This document shows positions 10,327 to 18,747 of a stretch of DNA of 64,000 nt, piece by piece. Source of the DNA: Frankia sp. AiPa1 (GTDB taxonomy: Bacteria > Actinomycetota > Actinomycetes > Frankiales > Frankiaceae). The position numbers and the translations under genes were made by a program. The DNA lies in contig NZ_JALKFZ020000004.1 of assembly GCF_023243075.1 (NCBI RefSeq), forward strand, positions 149,695-213,694, written 5' to 3'. The notes below the pieces were generated by a model. That model worked only from the letters and a program-made list of their open reading frames with translations, was not told where the DNA came from and searched no databases. Positions within the stretch are counted from its first letter, which is position 1. Each line of letters starts with the position of its first letter.

Positions 10327-10551
10327 TCAGCCGCCGAAGCCGACCCGGCGGGGTGAGGCCGCCGCGATCTCCACGTACGCCAGGGCCGCGACCGGAACCA
10401 CCACCTGCCGCCCTTTCTCGTCGGAGAGGGTCAGCACGCCATCGCCGGCCTTGACCGCTTCGGCCACCAGCGCGGCGACGGCTTCCGCGGTCTGGTCGCT
10501 CTCCAGCACCAGCTCCCGGCTGACCTGCCGTATGCCGATCTTGACCTCCAC
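10327..10551 (-). CDS. DUF3107 family small protein
   Basis: The 74-residue protein begins with GTG then EVKIGIRQVSRELVLES and ends LAYVEIAAASPRRVGFGG, the compact DUF3107 pattern found across Actinobacteria. The function is not established. The same frame is open far upstream, but the family start and the GTG at 10551 fix the beginning. It lies 143 bp downstream of the TetR-type gene on the same strand, a pairing common in the phylum, so the two may be co-transcribed. Confidence 0.85.
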   Translation of the reverse strand: MEVKIGIRQVSRELVLESDQTAEAVAALVAEAVKAGDGVLTLSDEKGRQVVVPVAALAYVEIAAASPRRVGFGG

Positions 10552-10694
10552 CGATGACCTCCGCCTTCGTCGGACCTGCACGCCGGCGGACATCCGCCGC
10601 CGAGGTTGGATCACGGCCCACACTATGGCTTCCGGGACTTCTCCACCGGCGTGGGTGCGCCGTGTTCGCTCCCGGCACACGCCACGCCGGACCG

Positions 10695-11333
10695 TCAGGG
10701 GTGATCCTGGCGGGGGTAACCGCTGATGCCGCGCCAGGCCAGCTCCACCAGAGACTCGATGGCTCGTTCCTTGGGCACGGTCTCCCCGCGCACCAGCCAC
10801 CAGCGCGAGGCGGTCTCGGCCATGCCGATCAGCCCGACGGCGAGCAGGTCGGCCTCGGCGGGATCCAGCCCCGTGTCGAGGGCGATGGTCGCCGCGATCG
10901 AGCTGACGCACTGGGCGCCCGCCGACTCGATGCGCTGGCGCACCGCCGGCTCGCTGCGCAGATCGGATTCCAGCACGAGCTGGTGCGCCCCGGACGGGTC
11001 GTTGACGAAGTCGAAGTACGCCCGGATCGAGCGGGCGATGCGCGCGTGGTTGTCGGTGGTGGAGGCGAGCGCCTCCTCGACCGCGTTCACGAGCTGGGTC
11101 GAGTGCTCCTCGAGCAGCGCCAGGTACAGCTCGAGTTTGCCCGGGAAATGCTGGTAGAGGACGGGCTTGCTGACGCCGGCCCGTTCGGCGATCTCGTCCA
11201 TCGCCGCAGCGTGGTAGCCCTGGGCGACGAACACTTCGCGGGCGGCGCCGAGCAGCTGGAAGCGCCGGGCGGTGCGAGGCAGCCGGGGAGTCCGGCCCGG
11301 ACGGGTGCCGGGCGAGGCTGGCTCGGCGGTCAC
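10695..11333 (-). CDS. TetR-family transcriptional regulator
   Basis: The 212-residue protein has the TetR N-terminal DNA-binding domain at residues 20-70: RRFQLLGAAREVFVAQGYHA, then MDEIAERAGVSKPVLYQHFPGKLELYLALL. The C-terminal ligand/dimer domain is less conserved (RIARSIRAYFDFVNDPSGAH, ETASRWWLVRGETV). The GTG start at 11333 has GGAGG 8 nt upstream. The order with DUF3107 downstream matches other actinobacterial genomes. The target and ligand are unknown. The gap 11334-11550 upstream shows no gene. Confidence 0.9.
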   Translation of the reverse strand: MTAEPASPGTRPGRTPRLPRTARRFQLLGAAREVFVAQGYHAAAMDEIAERAGVSKPVLYQHFPGKLELYLALLEEHSTQLVNAVEEALASTTDNHARIARSIRAYFDFVNDPSGAHQLVLESDLRSEPAVRQRIESAGAQCVSSIAATIALDTGLDPAEADLLAVGLIGMAETASRWWLVRGETVPKERAIESLVELAWRGISGYPRQDHP

Positions 11334-11550
11334 CGGCGCACCTCCAGGTCGACATCGACAACACGGCCCGGGAGCGGGCTCCCGCTGCGGTCACGGCGTC
11401 GATCGTGCCGCCCGCCGGCCCACTTTCGCACAGCAGGACGCTGTGGGGGCTGGTCCGGCGGGATTGTGCGCCCTGGTGGACCACCCTGAGCCGGGGCGCA
11501 CGAACCGACGGCGCGCGCGACCCGCCGGCGGCCGGCGCCAGCAGCCGACC

Positions 11551-11748
11551 TCAGCGGTACTCGTCCTCGTCGGTCTCGACATCGATGCTCTGCTCGACAA
11601 GATCGAACTCGTCGGCCTCACCCGACCGTCCCACCGGGAGCGTGGGCGTGGGCTGCGGCGGACTGACCTCCTGCGCCTGCTCGGCGGCATCGGCGTCGGG
11701 TGCCTCCAAGGGGAGGCCGGAACTGGGCAGATCGGTCGACGTTCCCAT
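11551..11748 (-). CDS. Small acidic protein with two copies of an E-A-x-x-x-D-x-x-E-Q motif
   Basis: The 65-residue protein is preceded by a strong ribosome binding site (GGAGGA, 6 nt before ATG at 11748). It contains PLEAPDADAAEQAQEV near residue 14 and GEADEFDLVEQSIDV near residue 41, two versions of the same acidic motif, and ends DVETDEDEYR. Short actinobacterial proteins with this kind of ending are known to me only as hypothetical. It is probably cytoplasmic and disordered. It sits between the TetR gene and ligD-pol on the same strand. Function unknown. Confidence 0.65.
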   Translation of the reverse strand: MGTSTDLPSSGLPLEAPDADAAEQAQEVSPPQPTPTLPVGRSGEADEFDLVEQSIDVETDEDEYR

Positions 11749-11905
11749 GGGACGTCCTCCTGTGCTCGTCGAGATGGCACTCGTCGATTGTCGCGCCCGT
11801 GTGACGGGGCGCCGACGCCTGACGGTCCTGGTCCGTGTCGAGGCCCGGACGGCGATGTGCCCGCCATGGGCACCTCTCACGCGGGCTGTCCGTATCCGGA
11901 TCGGC

Positions 11906-12937
11906 CTATCCCGGCGTCCCGGCCGCGTCCGGCGCCTCGCCTGCGTCCCGTGCCTGGCCCGCGTCCGGTGTTCCGGCCGGGTTCGGTGACTGATCGTGCG
12001 GGGATCGCTCGGACGGCGCCTGGCCGCCCGGGGAACCCTCGAGCAGCGCGGCGAACAGGTCGCCGTGATCGTCAACACGTCGCAGCACGTCGTCGGCGGT
12101 GAAGGTGAGGTCCTCCGGCTGGCGGCAGGCGCCGACCTCGTCCCAGGTCACCGGAGTGGACACGGTGGGACGCGCCCGGGCGCGCAGCGAATAGACGCTC
12201 ACCGTGGTCTTCGCCGGGTTGTTCTGGGACCAGTCCAGCAGGACCCGGCCGCCGCGCAGGTCCTTGCGCATGTTCGCGACGACGAGATCCGGATGGTCGG
12301 CCTGCAGCCGGGAGGCGATGGTCCGCATGTCCGCGCGGACCTGCATCGACGTCCGGCCGTCGCTGACCTTTCCATATACCTGCCGTCCCTTGGATCCGCT
12401 GGTCTTCACGCACAGTGGCCCGGGCAGGATCTCGCGCAGCAGCAGCGCCACCCGGGCACAGTCGACCACGGTGGTCCCGGAACCCGGGTCGAGGTCGGCC
12501 ACGATCAGATCGGGCTGGCTGGTGGAGACCCGCCACATCGGGGTGTGCAGCTCCAGCGCGGCGAGGTTCGCCAGCCACACCATGGTGGGCCGGTCGGAGA
12601 CGACCAGGTAATCGATGGTCGAACGGTCCTTCGTCGAACCGGGGGACGGCAGCCGCGCCGTCGTCGTCCACTCCGGGCGGTGGGACGGCGCGTTCTTGGT
12701 GAAAAAGCCCTTTTCTGCCACCCCGTTCGGGAAGCGGACCACGGTGAGCGGACGATCGGCCAGGTGCGGCACCAGGACCGTGCTGATCTGCTGGTAGTAG
12801 TCGATCACGTTGGCCTTGGTAAAGCCGGCATCGGGATAGAGCACCTTGTCGAGGTTGGACAGCCGTAGCCGCCGTCCGTCGACGTCGACGTCGACGCTCG
12901 TCTGAGCTTGTCCTGTGCTCATGCGTCCTGCGCTCAT
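11906..12937 (-). CDS. ligD: LigD-type NHEJ polymerase (primase-polymerase domain)
   Basis: The ~343-residue stand-alone LigD polymerase domain shows RLRLSNLDKVLYPDAGFTK at the start, LIVADLDPGSGT with the two metal-binding aspartates, TSGSKGRQVYGKV for nucleotide binding and VLLDWSQNN with the third acidic residue. Such enzymes fill gaps and add nucleotides, often ribonucleotides, during Ku-dependent end joining. Ligase and 3'-phosphoesterase domains are absent, so they must be encoded elsewhere. ATG codons at 12937 and 12922 are both plausible starts. The last ~50 residues are Pro/Ala/Asp-rich. It is divergent from ku across 264 bp. Confidence 0.9.
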   Translation of the reverse strand: MSAGRMSTGQAQTSVDVDVDGRRLRLSNLDKVLYPDAGFTKANVIDYYQQISTVLVPHLADRPLTVVRFPNGVAEKGFFTKNAPSHRPEWTTTARLPSPGSTKDRSTIDYLVVSDRPTMVWLANLAALELHTPMWRVSTSQPDLIVADLDPGSGTTVVDCARVALLLREILPGPLCVKTSGSKGRQVYGKVSDGRTSMQVRADMRTIASRLQADHPDLVVANMRKDLRGGRVLLDWSQNNPAKTTVSVYSLRARARPTVSTPVTWDEVGACRQPEDLTFTADDVLRRVDDHGDLFAALLEGSPGGQAPSERSPHDQSPNPAGTPDAGQARDAGEAPDAAGTPG

Positions 12938-13201
12938 GCGGTTCCCGTCGTGCTCGATGCGCCGCGGGTCAGTGCTGGGGTCTGTGCTGTGGGCCTGAGC
13001 TGTGCATCCGTGCGGTGGGTCCGTGCCGTGGTCGAGTCTGTGCCGTTCCACCCGGCTCGTCCCCGTGGCGATCGTCCCCGGGCGGGCACCCCCCCGGGCA
13101 GGCCATGGCGCCACGTGATAACTATGGACGTTTACCCGATCTGGCTTACACGTGGGCGTCCGGTGGGTCACCATGGTGGGTAATCTACCTGAGGGGCGAA
13201 C

Positions 13202-14611
13202 ATGCGTTCGATCTGGAGGGGTGTCATCTCTTTCGGCCTGGTGTCGATCCCCGTGCGGCTCTACACCGCTACGCAGGAGCGGGACATCGCGTTCCACCAG
13301 GTCAGGAGGTCGGATGGTTCCCGCATCCGGTACCGCCGCGTGGCAGAGGCGGATGGCGACGAGGTCAACTACGCCGACATCGCCAAGGGCTTCGAGCTAC
13401 CGGACGGGCAGACCGTCGTGCTGACCGACGAGGACTTCGCGAATCTGCCGCTGTCCACCTCCAAGGCCATCGACGTGCTGGAGTTCGTACCGCTGGAACA
13501 GGTCGACCCGATCTACTTCGCGAAGAGCTACTACGTCGAGCCGGACCGCACCGGCGCCAAGCCGTACGTCCTCCTTCGTGACGCGCTGGCCGAGTCCGGC
13601 CGCGTCGCGCTGGTCAAGATAGCCCTGCGCCAGCGCGAGCAGCTCGCGACGCTCCGGGTGCGTGACGGCGTCTTCGTCCTGGAGACGATGGTCTGGCCGG
13701 ACGAGGTGCGCGAGCCGGACTTCCCGTTCCTCTCCGACGAGGTCACCGTGTGCCCGCAGGAGCTCGCGATGGCCGGTTCGCTCATCGAGACCCTGTCCGC
13801 CGACTTCGACCCGACCCGCTTCGCCGACGAGTACCGCGAGGCCCTCCAGTCCGTCATCGACGCCAAGGCGGCCGGCCACGAGGTTGTCGCCCCGCCCGAG
13901 GGCGAGGCCACCGAACCCGTCGGTGACCTGATGGCCGCCCTACGTGCCAGCATCGCCGCCGCCCGTCGTGACCAGCCCGACGGCGTCTCCGGATCCGCGG
14001 CGTCTGGATCTGCCGCGGTGTCCGATGCGCGGGACGGCTCCGATGCGCGGGACGGCTCTGGCGCGCGGGATGGCAGGGCAGGGTCCCGCAAGGCTGGGTC
14101 GGCGTCGCGGGCAGGTGGATCGACCCGGTCGACCCGGTCGTCCTCCGGCTCGACGCCGTCCACGACATCCGCCGCGCGTGCAACGGCGTCGGCGTCGGCG
14201 TCGGCCGGGCAGGGCGTCGCCAGGTCCGAAGATGTCGCCGGATCCGGGGGCGAGGAGGCGAACTCCACCCCGGCCGCTCTCGTCGCCGAGGGGTCCTTGT
14301 CGACGTCGGGTAGCGCGGCGGCGAGGTCCACGCGGTCATCCTCGATTTCGAGCCGCGGCGCGCGGTCCGGTTCGTCGGGTACGTCCATCCCGTCGGCCTC
14401 ATCCCGGACGGGTTCATCGGAGTCGTCCCGTTCGTCGGGGGCGGCGCGTTCGTCGGGAAGCCCGCGTTCCTCTGCGGGCCCCGCACGGTCGCCGCGGGGT
14501 TCGAACGGCAAGGCAACGGGGAAGGCAACAACCGCCAAGAGCGCCTCGACGAAAACCCCCGCCAAAAGCGCGACCGAGGACGCACCCCGCACCACCCGAC
14601 GTTCGGCGTGA
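13202..14611 (+). CDS. ku: Ku DNA end-binding protein with long low-complexity tail
   Basis: The 469-residue protein begins MRSIWRGVISFGLVSIPVRL, the hallmark of bacterial Ku, and keeps the family core to about residue 250 (VEPDRTGAKPYVLLRDALAE, VCPQELAMAGSLIETLSADF). Ku dimers encircle broken ends and recruit LigD. Bacterial Ku is usually about 270-350 residues; here ~215 residues of Ser/Ala/Arg/Asp-rich sequence with short DARDG repeats follow, ending in a Lys/Thr/Ser-rich tail (KATGKATTAK) like the basic tails that help Ku bind DNA. GAGGGG lies just before the ATG and TAATCT (13181-13186) is a possible -10. It pairs with the divergent LigD-polymerase gene. Confidence 0.95.
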   Translation: MRSIWRGVISFGLVSIPVRLYTATQERDIAFHQVRRSDGSRIRYRRVAEADGDEVNYADIAKGFELPDGQTVVLTDEDFANLPLSTSKAIDVLEFVPLEQVDPIYFAKSYYVEPDRTGAKPYVLLRDALAESGRVALVKIALRQREQLATLRVRDGVFVLETMVWPDEVREPDFPFLSDEVTVCPQELAMAGSLIETLSADFDPTRFADEYREALQSVIDAKAAGHEVVAPPEGEATEPVGDLMAALRASIAAARRDQPDGVSGSAASGSAAVSDARDGSDARDGSGARDGRAGSRKAGSASRAGGSTRSTRSSSGSTPSTTSAARATASASASAGQGVARSEDVAGSGGEEANSTPAALVAEGSLSTSGSAAARSTRSSSISSRGARSGSSGTSIPSASSRTGSSESSRSSGAARSSGSPRSSAGPARSPRGSNGKATGKATTAKSASTKTPAKSATEDAPRTTRRSA

Positions 14612-14670
14612 GCCTCAGTCCGAAGCCGTTCTGCGCGACGGTCGGCCGTGGTCCACGACCCTCCCCGTCC

Positions 14671-14818
14671 GTCGTCCATGACGGTTCGTCCCGTCGTCCA
14701 TGACGATTCGGCCCGTCGTCTACGGTTCGTCCCGTCGTCCATGACGGTTCGTCCCGTCGTCCACGACTGTCCGTCCGTCGTCCACGACTGTCCGTCCGTC
14801 GTCCACGACTGTCCGTCC
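14671..14818. repeat. Minisatellite of seven 19-22-bp units, each with a dyad
   Basis: Units start at 14671, 14693, 14715, 14734, 14756, 14777 and 14798. The last three are identical 21-mers. Nearly every unit begins GTCGTCCATGAC or GTCGTCCACGAC, a five-base dyad around CC. The array starts 60 bp after the ku stop and may also form stem structures. No gene is supported between 14612 and 15575. Confidence 0.85.
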
Positions 14819-15060
14819 GTGGTCCGTCGCCGTCTTGCGCGCGAACCCAGCGCCTCTAGCACTACCAGCCGCCCGGCAGGCCGCGTCCCGCGTGATCATC
14901 GGACCATGCCGGACGAGCTGGCACCTCATGCGCGCCCACCCGACCGCACCGCTTGCGCTTGGTGTCGCGAGCATCCCGGAAAGTATCGATCTCCCGCCCA
15001 CGGTAACCGTCCTCCGCCCGCCGCCGCCGGGAACTCCCAGAGGTGATGCTTCCATGTTCC

Positions 15061-15107
15061 TTCTACAGGGATGAAGCGGGCATAACGCCCTCTGAAACCC
15101 TGTAGAA
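15061..15107. other. Nested inverted repeat in an intergenic region
   Basis: TTCTACAGGG (15061-15070) pairs perfectly with CCCTGTAGAA (15098-15107). The 27-nt interval contains a second stem, GGGC...GCCC around ATAAC, and matching CATG sequences flank the outer arms. It could be a structured RNA, a transposon-end remnant or a terminator; sequence alone does not decide. The surrounding 15108-15575 is G-rich, repetitive and has no credible gene. Confidence 0.4.
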
Positions 15108-15575
15108 GCGACATGTTCGGGCGCTCCGAGGTGAAGATCCGCGAGAGCTGGTTGGACGTCGTTGCTCAGTGTCACGGGTGCGGCGGATCCGAGTTGTTGG
15201 CGAAGGAAACGGGGCAATGGTGGTGGGCCGGAGTCGAGAGGCGGGGGAGGACGGCAGCGGGCCGGAGCCGGTAGGCGGTGGGATGGATGGCGGTGGGCCG
15301 GAGCTGGGAGACGGTGGGTTGGAACCCGAGAGGCGGTGGGGGTGGGGGTCGAACGCAGTGAGGGTTAGTCGTGAGGGGATGTCATCTCGGCGGAGGCGCG
15401 ATGCGCTGCGATGCGATGCGCGGAGCCTGGTCGGTCCCGACGGGTTGCCGGCCAGGCTCCGCGGCGGTCGCGTGAGGTTGTGCGCAAGCATGCCGCGTTC
15501 CGGGGCGCAGTAACGCCAACACGGAAAGCGCCAGGCCTATGGGGGGTCAGGGCCTATGGGGGCAGTGCCGGCGGG

Positions 15576-15749
15576 TCAGCGGCGGAAGGCGTCCTTGGCC
15601 TTCTCGCCGGCCTGGCGTAGATCGGCGGTGGCGCGGTCGCCGCGGCCGTCCGCCTCGGTGCGACGGTCGCCAGCGGCTCGTCCAGCCGCCTGCTTGCCCC
15701 GCCCGCGCAGCTCGTCCACCTTGTTGCGAACCTTGTCGACGAAGGACAC
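15576..15749 (-). CDS. CsbD-family small stress protein
   Basis: The 57-residue protein reads SFVDKVRNKVDELRGRGKQA at its start, then AAGDRRTEADGRGDR and finally LRQAGEKAKDAFRR. This charged, amphipathic pattern with a repeated K-x-x-A-G-R core is that of CsbD-like proteins, general-stress proteins of unclear function. The GTG at 15749 is preceded by GAGGAG. It is the only credible gene between ku and moeZ. Confidence 0.7.
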   Translation of the reverse strand: MSFVDKVRNKVDELRGRGKQAAGRAAGDRRTEADGRGDRATADLRQAGEKAKDAFRR

Positions 15750-15804
15750 GGCGCTCAGCTCCTCACCAGTGGGTGGTCGGTCGCCAGGGTCCTACCCACG
15801 CGGC

Positions 15805-15892
15805 CGTGGCGAACACCACCCGGTCCCGGCCGCCGTAGCGAGCACCGTATGGTCCTGGCCCGTCGTGGGGAGCACCGATCGGGCCTGGCCGT
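15805..15892. repeat. Three imperfect 29-30-bp tandem copies
   Basis: Copies begin at 15805, 15834 and 15864, each opening CGT(G/A)G and containing GAGCACC or GAACACC and CGGCC/TGGCC. They lie in the 373-bp gap between the CsbD gene and moeZ, which otherwise contains only G-rich simple sequence and shows no gene. Confidence 0.6.
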
Positions 15893-16122
15893 CGTGACGG
15901 CAAACATCCGGCTGGGACTTGGCGGGTGGTGTCAGCGGGACGCGCGGCGGTGGCGGTGGCGGTGGCGGTAGGGACGATGTGCGGCGGTGCGGTGCGGGGC
16001 AGGGAACATGGGGGCGGTCGTGAGCGCTGTGGATCGAAGGAGACGGCGGTCGGCGTATTCGCGACTGAACCGGGCGTCGATGTGGCATCGTCGAAGTACG
16101 ACAGCGAACGCGAGGAGCTAGC

Positions 16123-17295
16123 GTGTCCCTTCCGCCCCTGGTCGAGCCTGCCGACGGCCTGACCGTCGACGAGGTCCGCCGGTATTCCAGGCATCTGATC
16201 ATTCCGGATGTCGCCATGGACGGCCAGAAGCGGCTGAAGAACGCGAGGGTCCTGGCCGTCGGGGCCGGCGGGCTGGGCTCGCCGACGTTGATGTACCTGG
16301 CCGCGGCCGGCGTCGGCACGCTCGGCATCGTCGAGTTCGACACGGTGGACGAGTCGAACCTGCAGCGCCAGATCATCCACGGGCAGTCGGACGTCGGTCG
16401 GTCCAAGGCCGAGTCCGCACGGGACTCGGTCCTCAACATCAATCCGTACGTCAACGTCGTGCTGCATGAGACCCGGCTGGATACCTCCAACGTGCTGGAG
16501 ATCTTCAGTCAGTACGACCTGATCGTGGATGGCACCGATAACTTCGCCACCCGGTACCTGGTCAACGACGCGGCCGTGCTGCTCGGCAAGCCGTACGTCT
16601 GGGGCTCGATCTACCGGTTCGACGGGCAGGCGAGCGTCTTCTGGGCCGAGCACGGACCGTGCTACCGCTGCCTCTACCCCGAGCCCCCGCCGCCGGGGAT
16701 GGTCCCGTCCTGTGCCGAGGGCGGGGTGCTCGGCGTGCTGTGCGCGTCGATCGCCTCGATCCAGACCACCGAGGCGATCAAGGTGCTGACGGGTGTGGGC
16801 GAGCCGTTGGTCGGCCGGCTGATGGTGTATGACGCCCTGGAGATGACGTACCGGTCCATCAAGGTCCGCAAGGACCCGGAGTGCCCGTTGTGCGGCAAGA
16901 ACCCGTCGATCACCGAGCTGATCGACTACGAGGCGTTCTGCGGGGTCGTGTCCGAGGAGGCGCAGCTCGCCGCCGCCGGTTCCACGATCACTGCGGGCGA
17001 GCTCAAGGGCTGGCTGGATGCCGGCGAGCCGATCGAGCTGATCGATGTCCGCGAGCCCGCCGAGTGGGAGATCGTGCGCATCCCCGGTGCCCGCCTCATC
17101 CCCAAGGGTGACCTACCCGCGCATCTCGCGGAGCTGCCGCAGGACCGTCGAGTCGTCGTCTACTGCAAGTCCGGTGTCCGCTCCGCCGACGCGCTCGCGA
17201 CCCTGAAGGGCGCCGGCTTCGCCTCGGCCGTGCACGTCCAGGGCGGCGTGACGGCCTGGGCCACCCAGGTCGACAAGACCCTCCCGGTCTACTGA
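16123..17295 (+). CDS. moeZ: MoeZ: adenylyltransferase/sulfurtransferase (ThiF-like plus rhodanese)
   Basis: The 390-residue protein has an N-terminal E1-like domain with the ATP-binding loop VGAGGLGS near residue 45, DNLQRQ-like ESNLQRQIIH, DGTDNFATRYLVND and zinc cysteines CYRC and CPLC. A C-terminal rhodanese domain (IELIDVREPAEW to the end) has the active cysteine in CKSGVRS. MoeZ activates small sulfur-carrier proteins by adenylation and transfers sulfur to their C-terminal glycines, serving molybdopterin, cysteine and thiamin pathways. The GTG at 16123 matches the family start (SLPPLVEPADGL). A moaE gene lies further right in this window. Confidence 0.95.
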   Translation: MSLPPLVEPADGLTVDEVRRYSRHLIIPDVAMDGQKRLKNARVLAVGAGGLGSPTLMYLAAAGVGTLGIVEFDTVDESNLQRQIIHGQSDVGRSKAESARDSVLNINPYVNVVLHETRLDTSNVLEIFSQYDLIVDGTDNFATRYLVNDAAVLLGKPYVWGSIYRFDGQASVFWAEHGPCYRCLYPEPPPPGMVPSCAEGGVLGVLCASIASIQTTEAIKVLTGVGEPLVGRLMVYDALEMTYRSIKVRKDPECPLCGKNPSITELIDYEAFCGVVSEEAQLAAAGSTITAGELKGWLDAGEPIELIDVREPAEWEIVRIPGARLIPKGDLPAHLAELPQDRRVVVYCKSGVRSADALATLKGAGFASAVHVQGGVTAWATQVDKTLPVY

Positions 17296-17324
17296 GGCCT
17301 CGCGGTCGGCGGTCGCCTCGGGGC

Positions 17325-17350
17325 GCCGGATCATCGGCCGATGATCCGGC
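17325..17350. terminator. 26-nt perfect palindrome after moeZ
   Basis: Arms GCCGGATCATCGG and CCGATGATCCGGC meet without a loop 30 nt after the moeZ stop. It would fold into a strong hairpin in RNA and is the likely terminator, although no T-tract follows. Confidence 0.5.
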
Positions 17351-17462
17351 GTGTCCCGGGGCGGGCTGGCGGACGGTCGTGGCGGCGGGACCTGATCGTC
17401 GTGGCGGCGCGGGACGGCCGCACAGGACGAGAAGAGGAAGAGCAGGAAGAGAAGAGGGCGCG

Positions 17463-17852
17463 GTGAGCGGTCCGAGGGCGCGCCGGTACGCACCGCCGCC
17501 AAGCGTGTCGGCTGGTCTCGGTACCCGGATCCGACTCGGGGATGCCGAGCCAAGCCCGCATGCCCGCGACGTTCTTGACGCCATCGCGCGGATCCCGCCC
17601 GGCAAGGTGATGACCTACGGTGACGTCGCCGAGTTCGTCGGAGCCGGCACCGGCCGCACCGTCGGCGCCGTGCTGTCCCGCTACGCCGAGGACGACCTGC
17701 CCTGGCATCGGGTGATCCTCTCGACCGGCGAACCCAACCCATCCAACCCGAGCGAGGCGCTACGCCGCCTGATCGCCGACGTCACGCCGCTGACCCCGTC
17801 CGGTGCACGGGTGGATCTCGCCGCCGCTCGGTGGGACGGCTCCGCGTGGTGA
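17463..17852 (+). CDS. Alkyltransferase-like DNA repair protein (ATL)
   Basis: The 129-residue protein matches the DNA-binding domain of O6-alkylguanine methyltransferase: VLDAIARIPPGKVMTYGDVAEFVG, then GRTVGAVLSRY, then LPWHRVI. In true methyltransferases the motif is PCHRV; here tryptophan replaces the acceptor cysteine, the defining feature of ATL proteins, which bind alkylated bases and direct them to nucleotide excision repair without removing the alkyl group. The GTG at 17463 is chosen because the frame upstream is Arg/Glu-rich noise. It sits between moeZ and a convergent SDR gene. Confidence 0.88.
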   Translation: MSGPRARRYAPPPSVSAGLGTRIRLGDAEPSPHARDVLDAIARIPPGKVMTYGDVAEFVGAGTGRTVGAVLSRYAEDDLPWHRVILSTGEPNPSNPSEALRRLIADVTPLTPSGARVDLAAARWDGSAW

Positions 17853-17905
17853 TCGCGGTGGCATCCCACCGAGGCTGTCGGAGGGGACGCCGCTCGCGGC
17901 CCGGG

Positions 17906-18673
17906 TCAGCGGGCGGAGAGGCCACCGTCGGCCAGGTACACGCTGCCGGTGACCAGGGAAGAGCGGTCCGACAGAAGGAAAGCGACGACCTCGGCCACCT
18001 CCTCGGGCGTGCCGAGACGGTTGATCGGGGTGAGCAGCGCCGCCGCGCGATTGGGCTTGCCGTCGACCTGGATGAGCGCCGTGTCGACGAAGCCGGGGGC
18101 GACCGCGTTCACCCGGATCTTCCGGCTGGCGTACTCGAGCGCCGCGGTCTTGGTCAGACCGACGACGCCGTGCTTGGCCGCGACGTACGGCGCGGAGCCG
18201 GCGAAGCCCACAGTGCCGAACACCGAGGCCATGTTGACGATGGAACCGCCGACGCCGCCCTGCAGCATGGCGGTGATCTCGGCGCGCATGCTGTAGAAGA
18301 CACCGGAGAGGTTGACCTCCAGCACTCGCTGCCAGTCGTCGGTGCGGGTGCTGCCGACCGGCTCGCGGGTGGCGGTGATGCCGGCGTTGTTCACGGCCAG
18401 GTCGAGCCGGCCGAAGGTGCCGACGGCGGTCTGGGTGGCACGCTCGAGCGCGTCCGGATCCGTGACGTTCGCCTCGACCGCGACCGCCTCACCGCCGTCC
18501 CGCTCGATCTCGACCGCGACCTCCTTGACCTTGTCGGCGCGCAGGTCAGTGAGCACGACCCGGGCGCCCGCGGCAGCCAGCCGGCGGGCGCACGCCGCGC
18601 CGATCCCGGACGCCGCTCCGGTGACCAGCGCGACCTTGCCCTCACAGTCCTGTGACCAGGCAGACGAGTTCAT
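17906..18673 (-). CDS. Short-chain dehydrogenase/reductase
   Basis: The 255-residue classical SDR has the NAD(P)-binding motif TGAASGIGAACARRLAAAG near residues 18-36, NNAG, the catalytic serine in IVNMASVFG and the YVAAK (Tyr-x-x-x-Lys) pair, followed by ASRKIRVNAVAPGFVDT. The aspartate after beta-strand 2 (VVLTDLRADK) suggests preference for NAD. The substrate is unknown; 3-oxoacyl or alcohol dehydrogenase are the usual labels. ATG at 18673 is chosen; ATG at 18691 would add six residues. It is divergent from adnA. Confidence 0.9.
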   Translation of the reverse strand: MNSSAWSQDCEGKVALVTGAASGIGAACARRLAAAGARVVLTDLRADKVKEVAVEIERDGGEAVAVEANVTDPDALERATQTAVGTFGRLDLAVNNAGITATREPVGSTRTDDWQRVLEVNLSGVFYSMRAEITAMLQGGVGGSIVNMASVFGTVGFAGSAPYVAAKHGVVGLTKTAALEYASRKIRVNAVAPGFVDTALIQVDGKPNRAAALLTPINRLGTPEEVAEVVAFLLSDRSSLVTGSVYLADGGLSAR

Positions 18674-18747
18674 GGCACAGGACAGTGCCATGCATGGCCC
18701 ACGGCAGTGAACCCGGATCGTGAAAGTCACCCCTTGGTGGGGGTGCC

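Noticed and set aside
14671..14818. CRISPR array
   Set aside because: Units are contiguous with no spacers and no cas gene is nearby; it is a tandem repeat.
14926..15114. 62-codon minus-strand ORF overlapping the nested inverted repeat
   Set aside because: No ribosome binding site, no family resemblance, and codon use unlike neighbouring genes.
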